In this document: piece after piece, positions 45,146 to 57,899 of the stretch
How positions within the stretch are numbered: position 1 is the stretch's first letter
Layout of the letters: each line of letters begins with the position of its first letter
Assembly: GCF_000766145.1 (NCBI RefSeq)
Contig: NZ_JNFB01000039.1
Span: 62,001-126,000 of the forward strand
Length of the DNA: 64,000 nt
Direction of reading: 5' to 3'
Source of the DNA: Paenilisteria newyorkensis
Lineage (GTDB): Bacteria > Bacillota > Bacilli > Lactobacillales > Listeriaceae
Notes under the pieces: model-generated
What the model saw: only the letters and a program-made list of their open reading frames with translations
The model's database searches: none
Told to the model about the DNA's origin: nothing
Program-made: the position numbers and the translations under genes

Positions 45146-45176
45146 ACCTGAGAGCGAGATTGTTCTCAGGTTTTAA
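45146..45176 (+). terminator. Terminator after rseP
   Basis: AACCTGAGA (45146-45154) pairs with TCTCAGGTT (45165-45173), then TT. Only 66 bp separate rseP from proS; there is no T-box. Confidence 0.7.
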
Positions 45177-45188
45177 GATAAAAATTAG

Positions 45189-46916
<1,728 letters not shown>

Positions 46917-46987
46917 ATATAGATGGAAATGTCCAGCTTTGGAGAATATCTCATGGCTGGACTCTCCCATTTTTAGAAGGAAAACAA

Positions 46988-47026
46988 AAAACGTCTTACG
47001 GGGTTCACTGGGAAGACGTTTTTTTG
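46988..47026 (+). terminator. proS terminator
   Basis: AAAACGTCTT pairs with AAGACGTTTTTTT (stem core 46990-46997 with 47013-47020). Confidence 0.9.
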
Positions 47027-47053
47027 TTAAGTCACGAAAAGGAGTTGTCGAGA

Positions 47054-50000
47054 TTGTCTATTACAGATGTAGAAAAGCAAGAACGATTCCAAATTTTGTT
47101 GCAGCAAATTGGATTAGGAAATGATGCCGTATTTCAAGATTTTACGAAGGACGGGAAAATTGAGAAATTGGTTGTAGATAAAGCGAATAAGATCTGGGAA
47201 TTCCATTTGGATGTCGCGCAAATTTTGCCGTTTGAATTGTTTCAGATGATGCGCGTGGGAATGAATCAGGCGTTTCAACAGATTGCGCAGACGACGATGC
47301 GGATTCATGTGCGGGACGAGACGGTGACGGAGCGCTTGGTGGAGGATTATTGGAACGATACAATTGCGCCGTTCGCGAAGCAGTCGCCGATGATTGGACA
47401 GTTGTTGATTGAGCAGAAACCGACGTTTGTTGCGCCTAATTTTATGGAGGTTCGTGTACATAATGAGATGGAGCAGACGACGATTGCCCAGCGTTTTCAA
47501 CCAGCGATTGCCGAGAGTTTGCGCGAAAAAGGATTTCCGACGATGATGTTACGCACGAACTTGTTGGATCAGTCGGAAACGGAGCATTATAAGGCTTTTG
47601 TGGAGGCGAAGGAAAAAGAGGACCAGGCGAAGGCGCTAGAAGCTGTGCAAGTGATGCAAAAACGGGCGGAGCAACAGGCAAATGGCGAAGGTGGCGGTGG
47701 ACCAGCACCATCTGGACCGTTCCAAATTGGGTATAAAATCAAGGATGATGAGGAACGCAAACCACTTGGCGATATTTATGATGAGGAACGCCGCATTACG
47801 GTTGAAGGTTATGTTTTTGCGTCGGAAATTCGGGAGTTACGTAGTGGCCGGAGCTTGTTACAATTCAAGATTACGGATTACACGAGCTCGATTATTATCA
47901 AGATGTTTTCGCGCGATAACGACGATGCTGCCATGTTCCAGAATATGAAAAAAGGCATGTGGGTTCGCGTTCGTGGTAGTGTGCAGATGGATACGTTTGT
48001 CCGCGATTTGATCATGATGGCGCAAGATGTCAATGAGATTGCGGGCGTGAAGCGCTTAGATACGGCGGAGGAAAAACGCGTGGAACTTCATCTGCATACG
48101 CCGATGAGTCAAATGGATGCGACATCATCTGTGGCGGACCTCGTGAAACAGGCGGCCGATTGGGGTCACCCGGCGATTGCGATTACGGATCATGCGGTGG
48201 CGCAGTCTTTCCCAGAAGCTTACGGTGCCGGCAAGAAAAACGGTGTCAAAATTCTGTACGGGATTGAGGCGAATTTGATTGATGACGGTGTGCCAATCGC
48301 TTACAATGAACGCCACACAGCTTTGAAAGACGCAACCTATGTCGTGTTTGACGTGGAGACGACTGGTTTGTCCGCGGTATACGATACGATTATCGAGCTC
48401 GCTGGTGTCAAAATGAAAGACGGCGAAATCATCGATAAATTCGAGGCCTTCATTGATCCAGGTCATCCACTTTCCGCGACGACGATCAACTTGACGGGAA
48501 TCACGGATGATATGGTGAAAGGCTCAGATCCGATGGAAGTCGTGCTACAGAACTTTAAAGATTGGTCGGGGGACGCGATTCTGATTGCGCATAATGCCTC
48601 TTTTGATATGGGCTTCATCAACACGGCTTACGGCAAAGTAGGCATTGCAAAAGCAGAGAACTCGGTCATCGATACGCTAGAACTGGCCCGTTTTCTCTAT
48701 CCCCATTTTAAAAATCATCGGTTGAATACGTTAACGAAGAAATTCAATATTATCCTAGAACAGCATCACAGAGCCATTTTCGATGCGGAGGCGACGGCTT
48801 ATCTCGGTTGGAAGTTGATTAAAGACGCGAAGGAAATGCGCGATATCGATTTTCACGACCAATTCAATAATTACATGGGAGAAGGCGATGCTTACAAGCG
48901 TGCCCGTCCATTCCATGCTACCATTTATGCAAAAACCGATGTCGGACTGAAAAATTTATTCAAACTCGTGTCGATGTCGCAAATCAATTACTTTTTCCGA
49001 GTTCCTAGAATTCCTAGATCGGAGCTTAATAAACTTCGCGAAGGACTCATCGTTGGTTCAGCCTGTAATCAAGGCGAAATTTTTGAAGCGATGATGCAAA
49101 AAGGAATGGAAGATGCAGAACGGGTGGCAGCCTTTTATGATTTCATTGAAGTACAACCGAAGCCAGTTTATGCGCCACTTATCGAACGGGAATTAGTTCG
49201 CGATGAAAAAGCGCTCGAAGAAATTATCGGCAACTTGGTGAAGGTCGGTGAAAAAATTGGCAAACCTGTTGTGGCGACTGGAAATGTACATTATTTGAAT
49301 CCAAACGATAAAATCTATCGCAAAATCTTGATTCATTCGCAAGGCGGGGCAAATCCGCTGAACCGTGCGTCACTTCCAGATGTTCATTTCCGTTCAACCG
49401 ATGAAATGCTTGCTGAATTTGCCTTTTTAGGTGCTGAAAAAGCAAAAGAAATCGTTGTCACAAATTCAAATCTCGTGGCGGATTGGATGGAGAATCTGAA
49501 ACCAATCAAAGACGATCTGTACACGCCAAAAATTGAGGGTGCTGAAGATGAAGTCCGCAATATGAGCTACACGATGGCACGTAGTATTTACGGTGATGAG
49601 CTACCAGAAATCGTTGAAGCGCGTCTCGAAAAAGAGCTGAAAAGTATTATCGGTCACGGTTTCGCGGTTATTTATTTAATCTCACACAAACTCGTGAAAA
49701 AATCGCTAAACGAAGGCTATCTCGTAGGTTCACGTGGTTCGGTGGGTTCCTCCTTAGTCGCAACGATGACGGAAATCACCGAAGTAAATCCGTTACCACC
49801 GCATTATGTTTGTTCGAAATGTAAGCATTCCGAGTTTTTCGATGACGGTTCGGTCGGTTCTGGATTTGACTTGCCAGATAAAGAATGTCCGGAATGTGGG
49901 GCGGCGCTTACGAAAGAAGGTCAAGATATTCCTTTTGAAACGTTCCTTGGCTTTAAAGGGGATAAAGTTCCCGATATAGATCTGAACTTTTCTGGGGAAT

Positions 50001-51391
50001 ATCAGCCGATTGCCCATGCGTACACGAAGGAGCTTTTCGGTGAGGATTATGTGTATCGTGCTGGAACGATTGGTACGGTCGCTGAGAAGACGGCGTTCGG
50101 TTACGTGCGGAATTACGAGCGGGACATGAATATGACGATTCGTGGGGCGGAGATTGACCGTCTCGTGCAAGGCTGTACCGGCGTAAAAAGAACGACTGGT
50201 CAACATCCTGGGGGGATTATCGTTATCCCGGATTATATGGACGTCTATGATTTCTCTCCAATCCAGTTTCCAGCTGACGCGACGGATTCAGAATGGAAAA
50301 CAACCCATTTTGATTTCCACTCGATTCACGATAATGTATTAAAACTCGATATACTCGGACACGACGATCCGACCGCGATTCGGATGCTTCAAGACCTAAG
50401 CGGTATCGATCCGAAAACTATTCCTACCGATGACAAAGAAGTGATGAAACTGTTCGGTTCCACGGAATCACTCGGTGTAAAACCAGCAGATATTGATTCG
50501 AAAACCGGCACACTCGGCATCCCTGAATTCGGAACGCGTTTTGTGCGGCAAATGCTTGAGCAAACCAAACCGACAACATTCTCCGAGCTTGTTCAAATCT
50601 CTGGATTATCCCATGGAACTGATGTATGGCTTGGAAATGCGGAAGAACTCATCAAAAACGATATTTGTTCGCTCGCCGAAGTTATTGGTTGTCGTGATGA
50701 CATCATGGTTTTCCTTATCTACCAAGGCCTCGATAGTTCCCTTGCCTTCCAAATCATGGAGTCTGTGCGTAAAGGAAAAGGGCTCTCCGAAGAAATGGAA
50801 GCCGCGATGATTGAAAATAAAGTGCCGAATTGGTACATCGATTCGTGTAAAAAAATTAAGTACATGTTCCCGAAAGCCCATGCTGCTGCTTACGTACTCA
50901 TGGCTGTCCGGATTGCTTATTTCAAAGTGCACCACCCATTGTTCTTCTACGCGACCTATTTCACTGTTCGTGCCGATGATTTCGACCTGACAGCGATGGT
51001 CAACGGAAAAGAAGCAACAAAAGCGAAGATGCAAGAAATCAACGCCAAAGGACTAGAAGCATCGATGAAAGAAAAAAGTTTGCTGACGGTTCTAGAGATT
51101 GCAAACGAGATGCTAGCTCGCGGATTTTCGTTCCAAAAAGTAGACTTGTATAAATCAAGCGCAGACGAATTTATCATTGAAGGCGACCAGCTAATTCCAC
51201 CGTTTAATGCGATTCCAAGTCTTGGAACCAACGTTGCCAAAGCGATTGTAGCAGCGCGTGAAGATGGCGAATTCCTATCAAAAGAAGACTTGCAGCAACG
51301 TGGAAAAGTCTCCAAAACCATCATTCAATATATGGATGATCAAGGGTGTTTAGAAGGTTTACCAGATCAAAATCAGCTCTCGTTATTCTGA
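47054..51391 (+). CDS. polC: DNA polymerase III subunit alpha, PolC type
   Basis: This 1445-residue Gram-positive replicative polymerase has, in order, an N-terminal domain, an OB fold (about 245-330), the PHP domain ([18 protein letters not shown] near 345), an inserted DnaQ-like 3'-5' exonuclease ([11 protein letters not shown] near 432, HNASFDMGF), the rest of PHP, a zinc-binding CSKC...CPEC (near 920-945) and the palm with [13 protein letters not shown] chose TTG at 47054, nine bases after GGAG; the frame from 47024 starts within the proS terminator. Confidence 0.97.
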   Translation: MSITDVEKQERFQILLQQIGLGNDAVFQDFTKDGKIEKLVVDKANKIWEFHLDVAQILPFELFQMMRVGMNQAFQQIAQTTMRIHVRDETVTERLVEDYWNDTIAPFAKQSPMIGQLLIEQKPTFVAPNFMEVRVHNEMEQTTIAQRFQPAIAESLREKGFPTMMLRTNLLDQSETEHYKAFVEAKEKEDQAKALEAVQVMQKRAEQQANGEGGGGPAPSGPFQIGYKIKDDEERKPLGDIYDEERRITVEGYVFASEIRELRSGRSLLQFKITDYTSSIIIKMFSRDNDDAAMFQNMKKGMWVRVRGSVQMDTFVRDLIMMAQDVNEIAGVKRLDTAEEKRVELHLHTPMSQMDATSSVADLVKQAADWGHPAIAITDHAVAQSFPEAYGAGKKNGVKILYGIEANLIDDGVPIAYNERHTALKDATYVVFDVETTGLSAVYDTIIELAGVKMKDGEIIDKFEAFIDPGHPLSATTINLTGITDDMVKGSDPMEVVLQNFKDWSGDAILIAHNASFDMGFINTAYGKVGIAKAENSVIDTLELARFLYPHFKNHRLNTLTKKFNIILEQHHRAIFDAEATAYLGWKLIKDAKEMRDIDFHDQFNNYMGEGDAYKRARPFHATIYAKTDVGLKNLFKLVSMSQINYFFRVPRIPRSELNKLREGLIVGSACNQGEIFEAMMQKGMEDAERVAAFYDFIEVQPKPVYAPLIERELVRDEKALEEIIGNLVKVGEKIGKPVVATGNVHYLNPNDKIYRKILIHSQGGANPLNRASLPDVHFRSTDEMLAEFAFLGAEKAKEIVVTNSNLVADWMENLKPIKDDLYTPKIEGAEDEVRNMSYTMARSIYGDELPEIVEARLEKELKSIIGHGFAVIYLISHKLVKKSLNEGYLVGSRGSVGSSLVATMTEITEVNPLPPHYVCSKCKHSEFFDDGSVGSGFDLPDKECPECGAALTKEGQDIPFETFLGFKGDKVPDIDLNFSGEYQPIAHAYTKELFGEDYVYRAGTIGTVAEKTAFGYVRNYERDMNMTIRGAEIDRLVQGCTGVKRTTGQHPGGIIVIPDYMDVYDFSPIQFPADATDSEWKTTHFDFHSIHDNVLKLDILGHDDPTAIRMLQDLSGIDPKTIPTDDKEVMKLFGSTESLGVKPADIDSKTGTLGIPEFGTRFVRQMLEQTKPTTFSELVQISGLSHGTDVWLGNAEELIKNDICSLAEVIGCRDDIMVFLIYQGLDSSLAFQIMESVRKGKGLSEEMEAAMIENKVPNWYIDSCKKIKYMFPKAHAAAYVLMAVRIAYFKVHHPLFFYATYFTVRADDFDLTAMVNGKEATKAKMQEINAKGLEASMKEKSLLTVLEIANEMLARGFSFQKVDLYKSSADEFIIEGDQLIPPFNAIPSLGTNVAKAIVAAREDGEFLSKEDLQQRGKVSKTIIQYMDDQGCLEGLPDQNQLSLF

Positions 51392-51430
51392 CGATAATGG
51401 CTCTATACAAGGCGACGCAGGGCCTAATGT

Positions 51431-51459
51431 TTGCGAAGGAAGAATGTTTGTGTTATAGT
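51431..51459 (+). promoter_or_regulatory. Promoter of the rimP-nusA-infB operon
   Basis: TTGCGA (51431-51436), 17 bp, TATAGT (51454-51459). Confidence 0.6.
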
Positions 51460-51486
51460 TAATAATGAAATTACGATAACTCAACC

Positions 51487-51510
51487 AAGAGTGGGCCGAC
51501 GCCCACTCTT
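51487..51510 (+). terminator. Perfect 10-bp hairpin in the rimP-nusA leader (possible attenuator)
   Basis: AAGAGTGGGC (51487-51496), loop CGAC, GCCCACTCTT (51501-51510), then TCCTTTT. It lies between the promoter and rimP, so it may serve as a NusA-dependent attenuator. Confidence 0.65.
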
Positions 51511-51591
51511 TCCTTTTGCAACTTTGCAGGGTTAGATTGTCGTAAACCACTGGCAATACTAGCTTTGTCAGATATATTAAAGGAGGCTAAA

Positions 51592-52059
51592 ATGAGTAAA
51601 GTTCTTGAACAAGTCGAAGAAATCGTGTTGCCAATCACAACCGAACTTCAACTGGAACTGGTCGATTTAGCGTTTGAAAAAGAAGGAAAGCACTGGTATT
51701 TGAGGGTATTTTTAGATAAAGAAGGCGGCATTGATATCGATGAATGTGCCTTGGTTAGCGAGAAACTGAGTGAAATCTTGGACAAAAATGACCCAATTAC
51801 ACAAAATTACTTTCTGGAAGTATCATCACCAGGCGCAGAACGACCATTGAAAAAGGAAAAAGATTTTGAAGCAGCCATTGACAAATGGGTCCACATCACA
51901 AGTTACGAGCCCATCGCGGACCGTAAAATGTGGGAAGGAACACTCACGAAGTATGATGGCGAGACACTAACTGTTGAAATTTTGGATAAGACACGTAAAG
52001 TTGTCTGTGAAATTCCGAAAGACAAAGTGGCCAAAGCAAGACTAGCGATTAAATTTTAA
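51592..52059 (+). CDS. rimP: Ribosome maturation factor RimP
   Basis: This 155-residue protein, needed for 30S maturation, has LELVDLAFEKEGKHWYLRVF, IDIDECALVSEKLSEILD and YFLEVSSPGAERPLKK, followed by a C-terminal SH3-like domain. ATG at 51592 follows AAAGGAGG; an upstream frame from 51565 includes the ribosome site. It is the first gene of a nusA-infB operon of classic order. Confidence 0.96.
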   Translation: MSKVLEQVEEIVLPITTELQLELVDLAFEKEGKHWYLRVFLDKEGGIDIDECALVSEKLSEILDKNDPITQNYFLEVSSPGAERPLKKEKDFEAAIDKWVHITSYEPIADRKMWEGTLTKYDGETLTVEILDKTRKVVCEIPKDKVAKARLAIKF

Positions 52060-52089
52060 AAGCGGTAAATTAAAGGAGCTGAAAAAAGA

Positions 52090-53211
52090 ATGAGCTCAGA
52101 ACTATTAGATGCTCTTCATGTGTTAGAACATGATAAAGGAATTTCACGTGATGTGATTATTGAAGCGATTGAGGCGGCACTCGTGTCTGCTTACAAGCGA
52201 AATTTCAACCAAGCACAAAATGTACGAGTAGATTTAAACTTAGATAAGGGCACGATGCACGTGTTAGCGCGCAAAGATGTGGTAGATCAAGTATTTGACT
52301 CCCGTTTAGAAATCTCTGTGGAAGAGGCACACAAAATCAATCCAGCATTCAAAGTTGGCGATGTTGTGGAACTTGAAGTGACGCCAAAAGATTTCGGCCG
52401 AATCGCAGCACAAACAGCGAAACAAGTCGTGACGCAACGTGTTCGTGAAGCAGAACGAGGCATCATTTACGACGAATTTATCGATCGCGAAGATGATATC
52501 ATGACAGGTATCGTAGAACGCCAAGATTCTCGTTTTATCTATGTAAACCTAGGTAAAATCGAAGCGATTCTATCTCAAAATGAGCAAATGCCAAATGAGA
52601 CATACCGCGCCCATGATCGTATCAAAGTGTACTTGACGAAAGTCGAAAAAACGACCAAAGGACCGCAAATTTATGTTTCTCGTACGCATCCAGGTCTTTT
52701 AAAACGACTTTTTGAAATGGAAGTTCCAGAAATCTATGAAGGCATTGTAGAAATTAAATCTGTTGCTCGTGAAGCCGGAGATCGTTCTAAAATCTCTGTG
52801 TACACAGAAAATCCAGAAGTCGACCCGGTTGGTTCTTGTGTAGGTCCAAAAGGTGCCCGCGTACAAGCCATCGTGAACGAACTAAAAGGCGAAAAAATCG
52901 ATATCGTGGAATGGTCAGCTGATCCGTTTACATTCGTTGCAAACGCGCTAAGCCCGTCCAAAGTGCTCGATGTTATCGTCAATGAAGCCGAACAAGCAAC
53001 GACGGTCATCGTACCAGATTATCAACTTTCCTTAGCCATTGGTAAACGTGGTCAAAATGCACGTCTTGCCGCTAAATTAACTGGCTGGAAAATTGATATT
53101 AAGAGCGAAACAGTGGCGACAGAAGCTGGTATTTATCCACGTCCTGATGGCCCAGTCATCGAACGCGCCGATATCGACATGGCGGATGAAATCGCTGAAG
53201 ACGAAGAATAA
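52090..53211 (+). CDS. nusA: Transcription factor NusA
   Basis: This 373-residue protein has the N-terminal RNA-polymerase-binding domain, an S1 domain (about 135-200), and two KH domains (SVGPKGARVQAIVNEL-like: GSCVGPKGARVQAIVNELKG; and AIGKRGQNARLAAKLTGW). The proteobacterial acidic repeats are absent, as normal for Gram-positives. It acts in pausing, termination and antitermination. ATG at 52090 follows AAAGGAG. Confidence 0.97.
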   Translation: MSSELLDALHVLEHDKGISRDVIIEAIEAALVSAYKRNFNQAQNVRVDLNLDKGTMHVLARKDVVDQVFDSRLEISVEEAHKINPAFKVGDVVELEVTPKDFGRIAAQTAKQVVTQRVREAERGIIYDEFIDREDDIMTGIVERQDSRFIYVNLGKIEAILSQNEQMPNETYRAHDRIKVYLTKVEKTTKGPQIYVSRTHPGLLKRLFEMEVPEIYEGIVEIKSVAREAGDRSKISVYTENPEVDPVGSCVGPKGARVQAIVNELKGEKIDIVEWSADPFTFVANALSPSKVLDVIVNEAEQATTVIVPDYQLSLAIGKRGQNARLAAKLTGWKIDIKSETVATEAGIYPRPDGPVIERADIDMADEIAEDEE

Positions 53212-53222
53212 AGGAGTGACCA

Positions 53223-53516
53223 ATGCGGATGCGTAACAAGAAAATTCCCTTAAGAAAATGTATTGTAACCGGCGAGCGCAAACCAAAAGGCGAACTTTTA
53301 CGTATTGCCTATTCTAAAGACGGTGTACTAACGATAGATCCTAGCGGAAAAGCGCCAGGTCGTGGTTTTTACATTGTCATAGACAGCAAGGTCGCTGAAA
53401 AAGCTAAAAAGAAAAACAGTATTTTTCATCAGATGAAGATGCCAGAACAAGACGGTTTTTACGATCAACTTATTGATTACGTAAAGACAATCGAAGGAGC
53501 AAATCATGGATCATAA
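53223..53516 (+). CDS. ylxR: YlxR (RNase P modulator RnpM family)
   Basis: This 97-residue protein has the YlxR pattern: KKIPLRKCIVTGERKPKGEL, LLRIAYSKDG and GKAPGRGFYI. It binds RNA; B. subtilis YlxR/RnpM modulates RNase P, as I recall. ATG at 53223 follows AAAGGAG. Its end overlaps ylxQ by 11 bp. Confidence 0.93.
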   Translation: MRMRNKKIPLRKCIVTGERKPKGELLRIAYSKDGVLTIDPSGKAPGRGFYIVIDSKVAEKAKKKNSIFHQMKMPEQDGFYDQLIDYVKTIEGANHGS

Positions 53517-53808
53517 CAAAGCCTATTCCTTACTCGGAATCGCTTATAGCGCTCGCAAACTCGTGACTGGCGAAGAACTAGTTTTAAAAGAAGTGAGACG
53601 TCAAAAAGCACGACTAGTCATCATTTCAGAGGATATATCAGAAAAAACCGAGAAAACAATCCGTAACAAATGCCAGTATTACGATGTCCCGCTTGTGAAA
53701 GCCGGCACCCGTGAACAGCTAGGCGGTGCGATCGGCAAAGATGCAAGAGCCATTATCGCGGTAATGGATAAAGGATTTGCGGCAAAACTAACGGAATTAC
53801 TCGGGTGA
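53506..53808 (+). CDS. ylxQ: L7Ae-family ribosomal-like protein YlxQ
   Basis: This 100-residue kink-turn RNA-binding fold contains [28 protein letters not shown], and [20 protein letters not shown]. The RNA target is unproven. It starts with ATG at 53506 within ylxR behind GGAG, which implies coupling, and precedes infB by 22 bp. Confidence 0.93.
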   Translation: MDHNKAYSLLGIAYSARKLVTGEELVLKEVRRQKARLVIISEDISEKTEKTIRNKCQYYDVPLVKAGTREQLGGAIGKDARAIIAVMDKGFAAKLTELLG

Positions 53809-53830
53809 AATCTTAACGGAGGTGTGTCAC

Positions 53831-56134
53831 ATGAGTAAAGTTCGTGTATATGAATACGCAAAAGAACACCAATTACCTAGTAAAAAAGTCATCGAGACAT
53901 TACAAGAGTTAGGCGTAGAAGTCGCCAACCACATGTCTACCATTAACGACAATGCATTACGACAACTCGACAAAACATTGCTTGGACCGAAAAAAGAATC
54001 TGCCGCGCCAAGCAGCCAACCTAAAGCATCAAACGAAGCAGGTCAAAGTAAGGGGTCTAATAAACCAAATATGAATGATAAATCGAATCAATCCAAACCA
54101 ACTAATAATACAAATAAACCAGCCTCACAAGGCGCAGCAAAACCAGCAGCAAGTGGAAATAAACCAGCTGGTGGAGCAACACAAGGCGGTCAAAATCGCC
54201 CAAACAATAGCGGTGGTCAAAACCGTCCTGGCGGCAACGCACAAGGCGGCGGAAACCGTAACCAAGGTGGCAATCGCAACAACCAAAACCGCGGTCGCAA
54301 AAACAACACCAAATACAAAGGCAAACGTAATCACAGTACCGTACCACCAACACCACCGAAGCCAAAAGAGCTTCCAGAAAAAATCGTTTTCTCAGAATCA
54401 CTGACAGTTGGCGAATTAGCGCGTAAATTATACCGCGAACCATCTGAAATCATCAAAAAACTATTCCTACTCGGCGTCGTAGCAACGATTAACCAAGGCT
54501 TAGAAAAAGATGCCATTGAACTTGTCTGTGGCGAGTACGGCGTAGAAGTAGAAGAAGAAATCAAAATCGATATCACAGATTTAGATGTTTATTTTGAAGA
54601 AGCAACCGAAGAAGATAAAGGCAAAGAAGTGGAGCGTCCAGCTGTTGTAACGATCATGGGTCACGTCGATCATGGTAAAACAACGCTACTTGATTCCCTG
54701 CGTAACACGAAGGTAACACTTGGTGAAGCCGGCGGAATCACGCAACATATCGGTGCCTACCAACTAGAAGTCCACAACAAAAAAATCACATTCTTAGATA
54801 CACCTGGTCACGCAGCCTTTACAACCATGCGTGCACGTGGTGCCAAAATTACTGATATCACCATTCTTGTTGTAGCAGCAGACGATGGCGTTATGCCGCA
54901 AACAATTGAGGCGATCAACCATGCGAAAGCAGCGGAAGTTCCAATCATTGTTGCTGTAAACAAAATCGATAAACCACAAGCCAATGCAGATCGCGTGATG
55001 CAAGAACTAACCGAGTATGAATTAGTTCCTGAAGCATGGGGCGGTGACACCATTTTCGTGCCAATCTCAGCGAAATTTGGCGAAGGATTAGATACGTTGC
55101 TTGAAATGATTCTCCTTGTTTCCGAAGTAGAAGAATTAAAAGCAAATCCAGATCGTCTAGCTATCGGTAGTGTTATCGAGGCCGAACTTGATAAAGGTCG
55201 CGGTTCCGTTGCGACACTTCTAGTTCAAGACGGTACACTAAATGTCGGCGATCCAATCGTTGTTGGTAATACGTTTGGACGTGTTCGTGCGATGGTCAAT
55301 GATATCGGACGCCGCGTGAAGAAAGTAGGACCAAGTACACCGGTTGAAATCACAGGACTTAGCGATGTACCACAAGCCGGCGACCGTTTCGTAGTTTTTG
55401 AAGATGAAAAAACAGCCCGCGCTGTTGGGGAAGCTCGTTCAAGCCGTGCCGTTGTAGCACAGCGTTCTGCTACAAACCGTGTGAGTCTAGAAAACCTATT
55501 CGAACACATGAAGGCTGGCGAAATGAAAGAAGTTAACGTTATCATCAAAGCCGACGTACAAGGATCAGTGGAAGCATTGGCTGCATCCCTACGTAAAATT
55601 GAAGTAGAAGGCGTTAACGTCAAAATTATTCACACGTCCGTTGGTGCCATCAACGAATCTGATATCACATTGGCTTCTGCATCAAACGCCATTGTCATCG
55701 GATTTAACGTTCGCCCAACAACACAAGCACGTGAAGGCGCTGAGAATGAAGGCGTTGATATCCGCTTGCATCGCGTTATCTATAAAGCTATCGACGAAAT
55801 CGAAGCTGCGATGAAAGGGATGCTTGATCCAGAATTCCAAGAAAAAATTATCGGGCAAGCCCAAGTACGTCAAACAATCAGCGTATCCAAAGTTGGAACA
55901 ATCGCGGGTTGTTACGTTACAGACGGCAAAATCACACGCGACAGTGGCGTTCGTGTTATCCGTGACGGCATCGTTGTTTTCGAAGGCGAAATCGGCACGC
56001 TGAAACGCTTTAAAGACGACGCGAAAGAAGTAGCAAAAGGCTTCGAGTGTGGTATTACCATCGATAAATTTAACGATATTAAAGAAGACGACGTGATCGA
56101 AGCTTACATCATGGAGGAAATCGAACGTAAATGA
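53831..56134 (+). CDS. infB: Translation initiation factor IF-2
   Basis: This 767-residue GTPase places initiator tRNA. An N-terminal IF2N domain (residues 1-50) is followed by a long low-complexity Asn/Gln/Gly/Pro-rich linker (about 55-175), a second IF2N unit, and the G domain: [16 protein letters not shown] (G1), DTPGHAAF (G3), NKIDKP (G4), then domains II-IV. ATG at 53831 follows GGAGGTG. The stop TGA overlaps the ylxP ATG (ATGA). Confidence 0.97.
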   Translation: MSKVRVYEYAKEHQLPSKKVIETLQELGVEVANHMSTINDNALRQLDKTLLGPKKESAAPSSQPKASNEAGQSKGSNKPNMNDKSNQSKPTNNTNKPASQGAAKPAASGNKPAGGATQGGQNRPNNSGGQNRPGGNAQGGGNRNQGGNRNNQNRGRKNNTKYKGKRNHSTVPPTPPKPKELPEKIVFSESLTVGELARKLYREPSEIIKKLFLLGVVATINQGLEKDAIELVCGEYGVEVEEEIKIDITDLDVYFEEATEEDKGKEVERPAVVTIMGHVDHGKTTLLDSLRNTKVTLGEAGGITQHIGAYQLEVHNKKITFLDTPGHAAFTTMRARGAKITDITILVVAADDGVMPQTIEAINHAKAAEVPIIVAVNKIDKPQANADRVMQELTEYELVPEAWGGDTIFVPISAKFGEGLDTLLEMILLVSEVEELKANPDRLAIGSVIEAELDKGRGSVATLLVQDGTLNVGDPIVVGNTFGRVRAMVNDIGRRVKKVGPSTPVEITGLSDVPQAGDRFVVFEDEKTARAVGEARSSRAVVAQRSATNRVSLENLFEHMKAGEMKEVNVIIKADVQGSVEALAASLRKIEVEGVNVKIIHTSVGAINESDITLASASNAIVIGFNVRPTTQAREGAENEGVDIRLHRVIYKAIDEIEAAMKGMLDPEFQEKIIGQAQVRQTISVSKVGTIAGCYVTDGKITRDSGVRVIRDGIVVFEGEIGTLKRFKDDAKEVAKGFECGITIDKFNDIKEDDVIEAYIMEEIERK

Positions 56135-56409
56135 TCCGTTACGTCGAGTCCGAGTGGTTTTTGCAGACCCCACAGACACTAAAAGAAAAACGAGCCATCA
56201 TAAAGCGCGTCCTAACACGTGCCGGCCAAAAATTTAATATCTCCATTGCTGGAATTGGATTCCAAGACAAATGGCAGTGAGCCTTAATCGGATTCGCTGT
56301 CGTCTCCGAATCCCACGAACAAGCCGAAAAAGTAGCAGATACCGTTCTCGCATTTCTCGATTCATTTCCAGAGTGGGAACGCGGCAAAACAACAATGGAA
56401 AGTTTGTAA
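56131..56409 (+). pseudogene. ylxP: ylxP (DUF503) with an in-frame TGA at codon 50
   Basis: The frame starts with ATG 56131-56133, overlapping the infB stop by 4 bp, and runs to TAA 56407-56409, 92 codons, the family length. It reads [40 protein letters not shown] and GIGFQDKWQ, then TGA at 56278-56280, then ALIGFAVVSESHEQAEKVAD to the end. Family members have WQR/WQ(x) with Arg or similar at the stop position, so CGA to TGA is the likely single change. The rest is intact, so the mutation is recent, an error, or a recoded site. Confidence 0.85.
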
Positions 56410-56423
56410 AATGAGGTGAAAAT

Positions 56424-56768
56424 ATGAATCTTAGAGCTAATCGTGTAGCAGAGCAAATGAAAAAAGAGCTTGGCGACATCCTTAACCGCAAATTAAGAGA
56501 TCCTCGCATTGGTTTCATAACCGTTACTGGTGTTGACGTGACGGGTGATTTGCAACAAGCAACCGTGTTTGTTTCCGTTCTAGGCGAAGAAAAAGGGCAA
56601 CAAGACGCCCTGGCTGCCTTAGAAAAAGCGCATGGTTTTATTCGCTCCGAAATCGGTAGTCGCATTCGCTTGCGCAAAGTACCAGAACTATTTTTCGAAA
56701 TAGATCATTCTGTGGCTTACGGCAATCATATCGACGACCTATTACGCGGTCTAAACGATAACGAATAA
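56424..56768 (+). CDS. rbfA: 30S ribosome-binding factor A
   Basis: This 114-residue KH-type protein helps late 30S assembly and cold adaptation. It shows [33 protein letters not shown] and the terminal [20 protein letters not shown] at 56424 follows GAGGTG, 14 bp after the broken ylxP. A hairpin (GGATAG with CTATCC, about 56783-56813) lies between it and truB. Confidence 0.97.
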   Translation: MNLRANRVAEQMKKELGDILNRKLRDPRIGFITVTGVDVTGDLQQATVFVSVLGEEKGQQDALAALEKAHGFIRSEIGSRIRLRKVPELFFEIDHSVAYGNHIDDLLRGLNDNE

Positions 56769-56844
56769 GAAACAAGGAGGGGATAGGTGCCGGTTTTCGC
56801 GGACGTCTATCCTTCTTTGTGTAGGAAAAGGAGTGATTTACGAG

Positions 56845-57771
56845 ATGGACGGAATTATCCCCTTGTGGAAAGAAAAAGGCATGACGAGTCATGACTGCGT
56901 ATTCAAACTGCGCAAAATTCTCCAAACAAAAAAAGTCGGACATACAGGGACGCTCGATCCCGATGTCGAAGGTGTTTTGCCGATCTGTATTGGTCGCGCA
57001 ACAAAACTCGCCGAATACATTACGGATGAAGGCAAAACGTACGAAGCAACGGTTACGCTTGGCAGTGCCACAACGACCGAAGACGCGAGTGGAGAAGTAG
57101 TCGCTGAAAAAGAAATCACCGAAACTATTTTACCGATTGATGTCGAAAAAGCTGCAAAATCTTTCGTTGGGGAAATCGTGCAAATTCCGCCGATGTACTC
57201 CGCGGTGAAGGTTAATGGCCGCAAGTTGTATGAATATGCAAGAGAAGGCATAGAGGTAGAACGCCCGAAACGCACGGTGAATATTTATGCAATCGAACTC
57301 TTGAAGCCTTACGTACCAATAAGTCCGGACAACAATACCTTCCACATACGGATTAAATGTGGCAAAGGAACGTATATCCGTACACTTGCCGTCATGATCG
57401 GTGAAAAACTAGGATATCCCGCGCATATGTCCGAGTTAAAACGCACGCAAAGCGGTATTTTCACAGAAGAACAATGCTTCACATTATCTGAAATTGAAGC
57501 GCTGCGAGCAAAAGAAGAAGAGGCCAGCTTCCTGTATCCGTTAGAAGACGGCTTATCTGACATGCCACAACAAGACATTTCGGAGCTGATTCACGAGAAA
57601 GTGCTAAACGGCGTTGTGCTACCAGAACAGTTCATCAAAGAACGCAGCCAAGGACGCGTAGCCTTGCTCTATAAAAATAAATTAACAGCCATCTATGTAC
57701 AACATCCAGAACGTCGCGATTTTTGGAAACCAGAAAAAGTGATCGAACTACGCGAAGGTAAATTAAACTAA
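56845..57771 (+). CDS. truB: tRNA pseudouridine(55) synthase TruB
   Basis: This 308-residue enzyme makes pseudouridine 55 in tRNA. Catalytic Asp lies in GHTGTLDPDVEGVLP near residue 40; also visible are MYSAVKVNGRKLYEYAREG and the C-terminal PUA domain. I chose ATG at 56845 after AAGGAG; a GTG at 56833 overlaps that ribosome site. It ends at a hairpin near 57787-57819. Confidence 0.97.
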   Translation: MDGIIPLWKEKGMTSHDCVFKLRKILQTKKVGHTGTLDPDVEGVLPICIGRATKLAEYITDEGKTYEATVTLGSATTTEDASGEVVAEKEITETILPIDVEKAAKSFVGEIVQIPPMYSAVKVNGRKLYEYAREGIEVERPKRTVNIYAIELLKPYVPISPDNNTFHIRIKCGKGTYIRTLAVMIGEKLGYPAHMSELKRTQSGIFTEEQCFTLSEIEALRAKEEEASFLYPLEDGLSDMPQQDISELIHEKVLNGVVLPEQFIKERSQGRVALLYKNKLTAIYVQHPERRDFWKPEKVIELREGKLN

Positions 57772-57786
57772 AAACGGCGAACGAAA

Positions 57787-57819
57787 AGAAGCTACCCATT
57801 GTCGAACAAGGTAACTTCT
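57787..57819 (+). terminator. Hairpin after truB
   Basis: AGAAGCTACC (57787-57796) pairs with GGTAACTTCT (57810-57819), one mismatch. No strong T-run. The rest of 57820-57899 shows no FMN riboswitch and nothing else recognised. Confidence 0.5.
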
Positions 57820-57899
57820 CGTAACTCCGTATTGATTGCGCATTATATTTTACCCTTGAAGTAGTGGGGCAAAACATACTGCAAAGAGAAGGGGATTTC

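Noticed and set aside
47024-47053. Upstream TTG start for polC
   Set aside because: It lies in the T-run of the proS terminator and has no ribosome site; TTG at 47054 is better placed.
54100-54330. Repeat-rich stretch that could suggest a short repeat array
   Set aside because: It codes for the Asn/Gln/Gly-rich linker of IF-2. There are no equal-length spacers, so it is not CRISPR.
54075-54443. Gln/Asn-rich and Cys-rich ORFs around the IF-2 linker
   Set aside because: They are frame shadows of the low-complexity linker in infB.
56234-56677. 147-codon minus-strand ORF across ylxP and rbfA
   Set aside because: It is antisense to rbfA and the rest of ylxP. Its apparent length is chance.
57772-57899. 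Possible FMN riboswitch before ribF
   Set aside because: The conserved FMN-element core is not seen; only a hairpin after truB is present.
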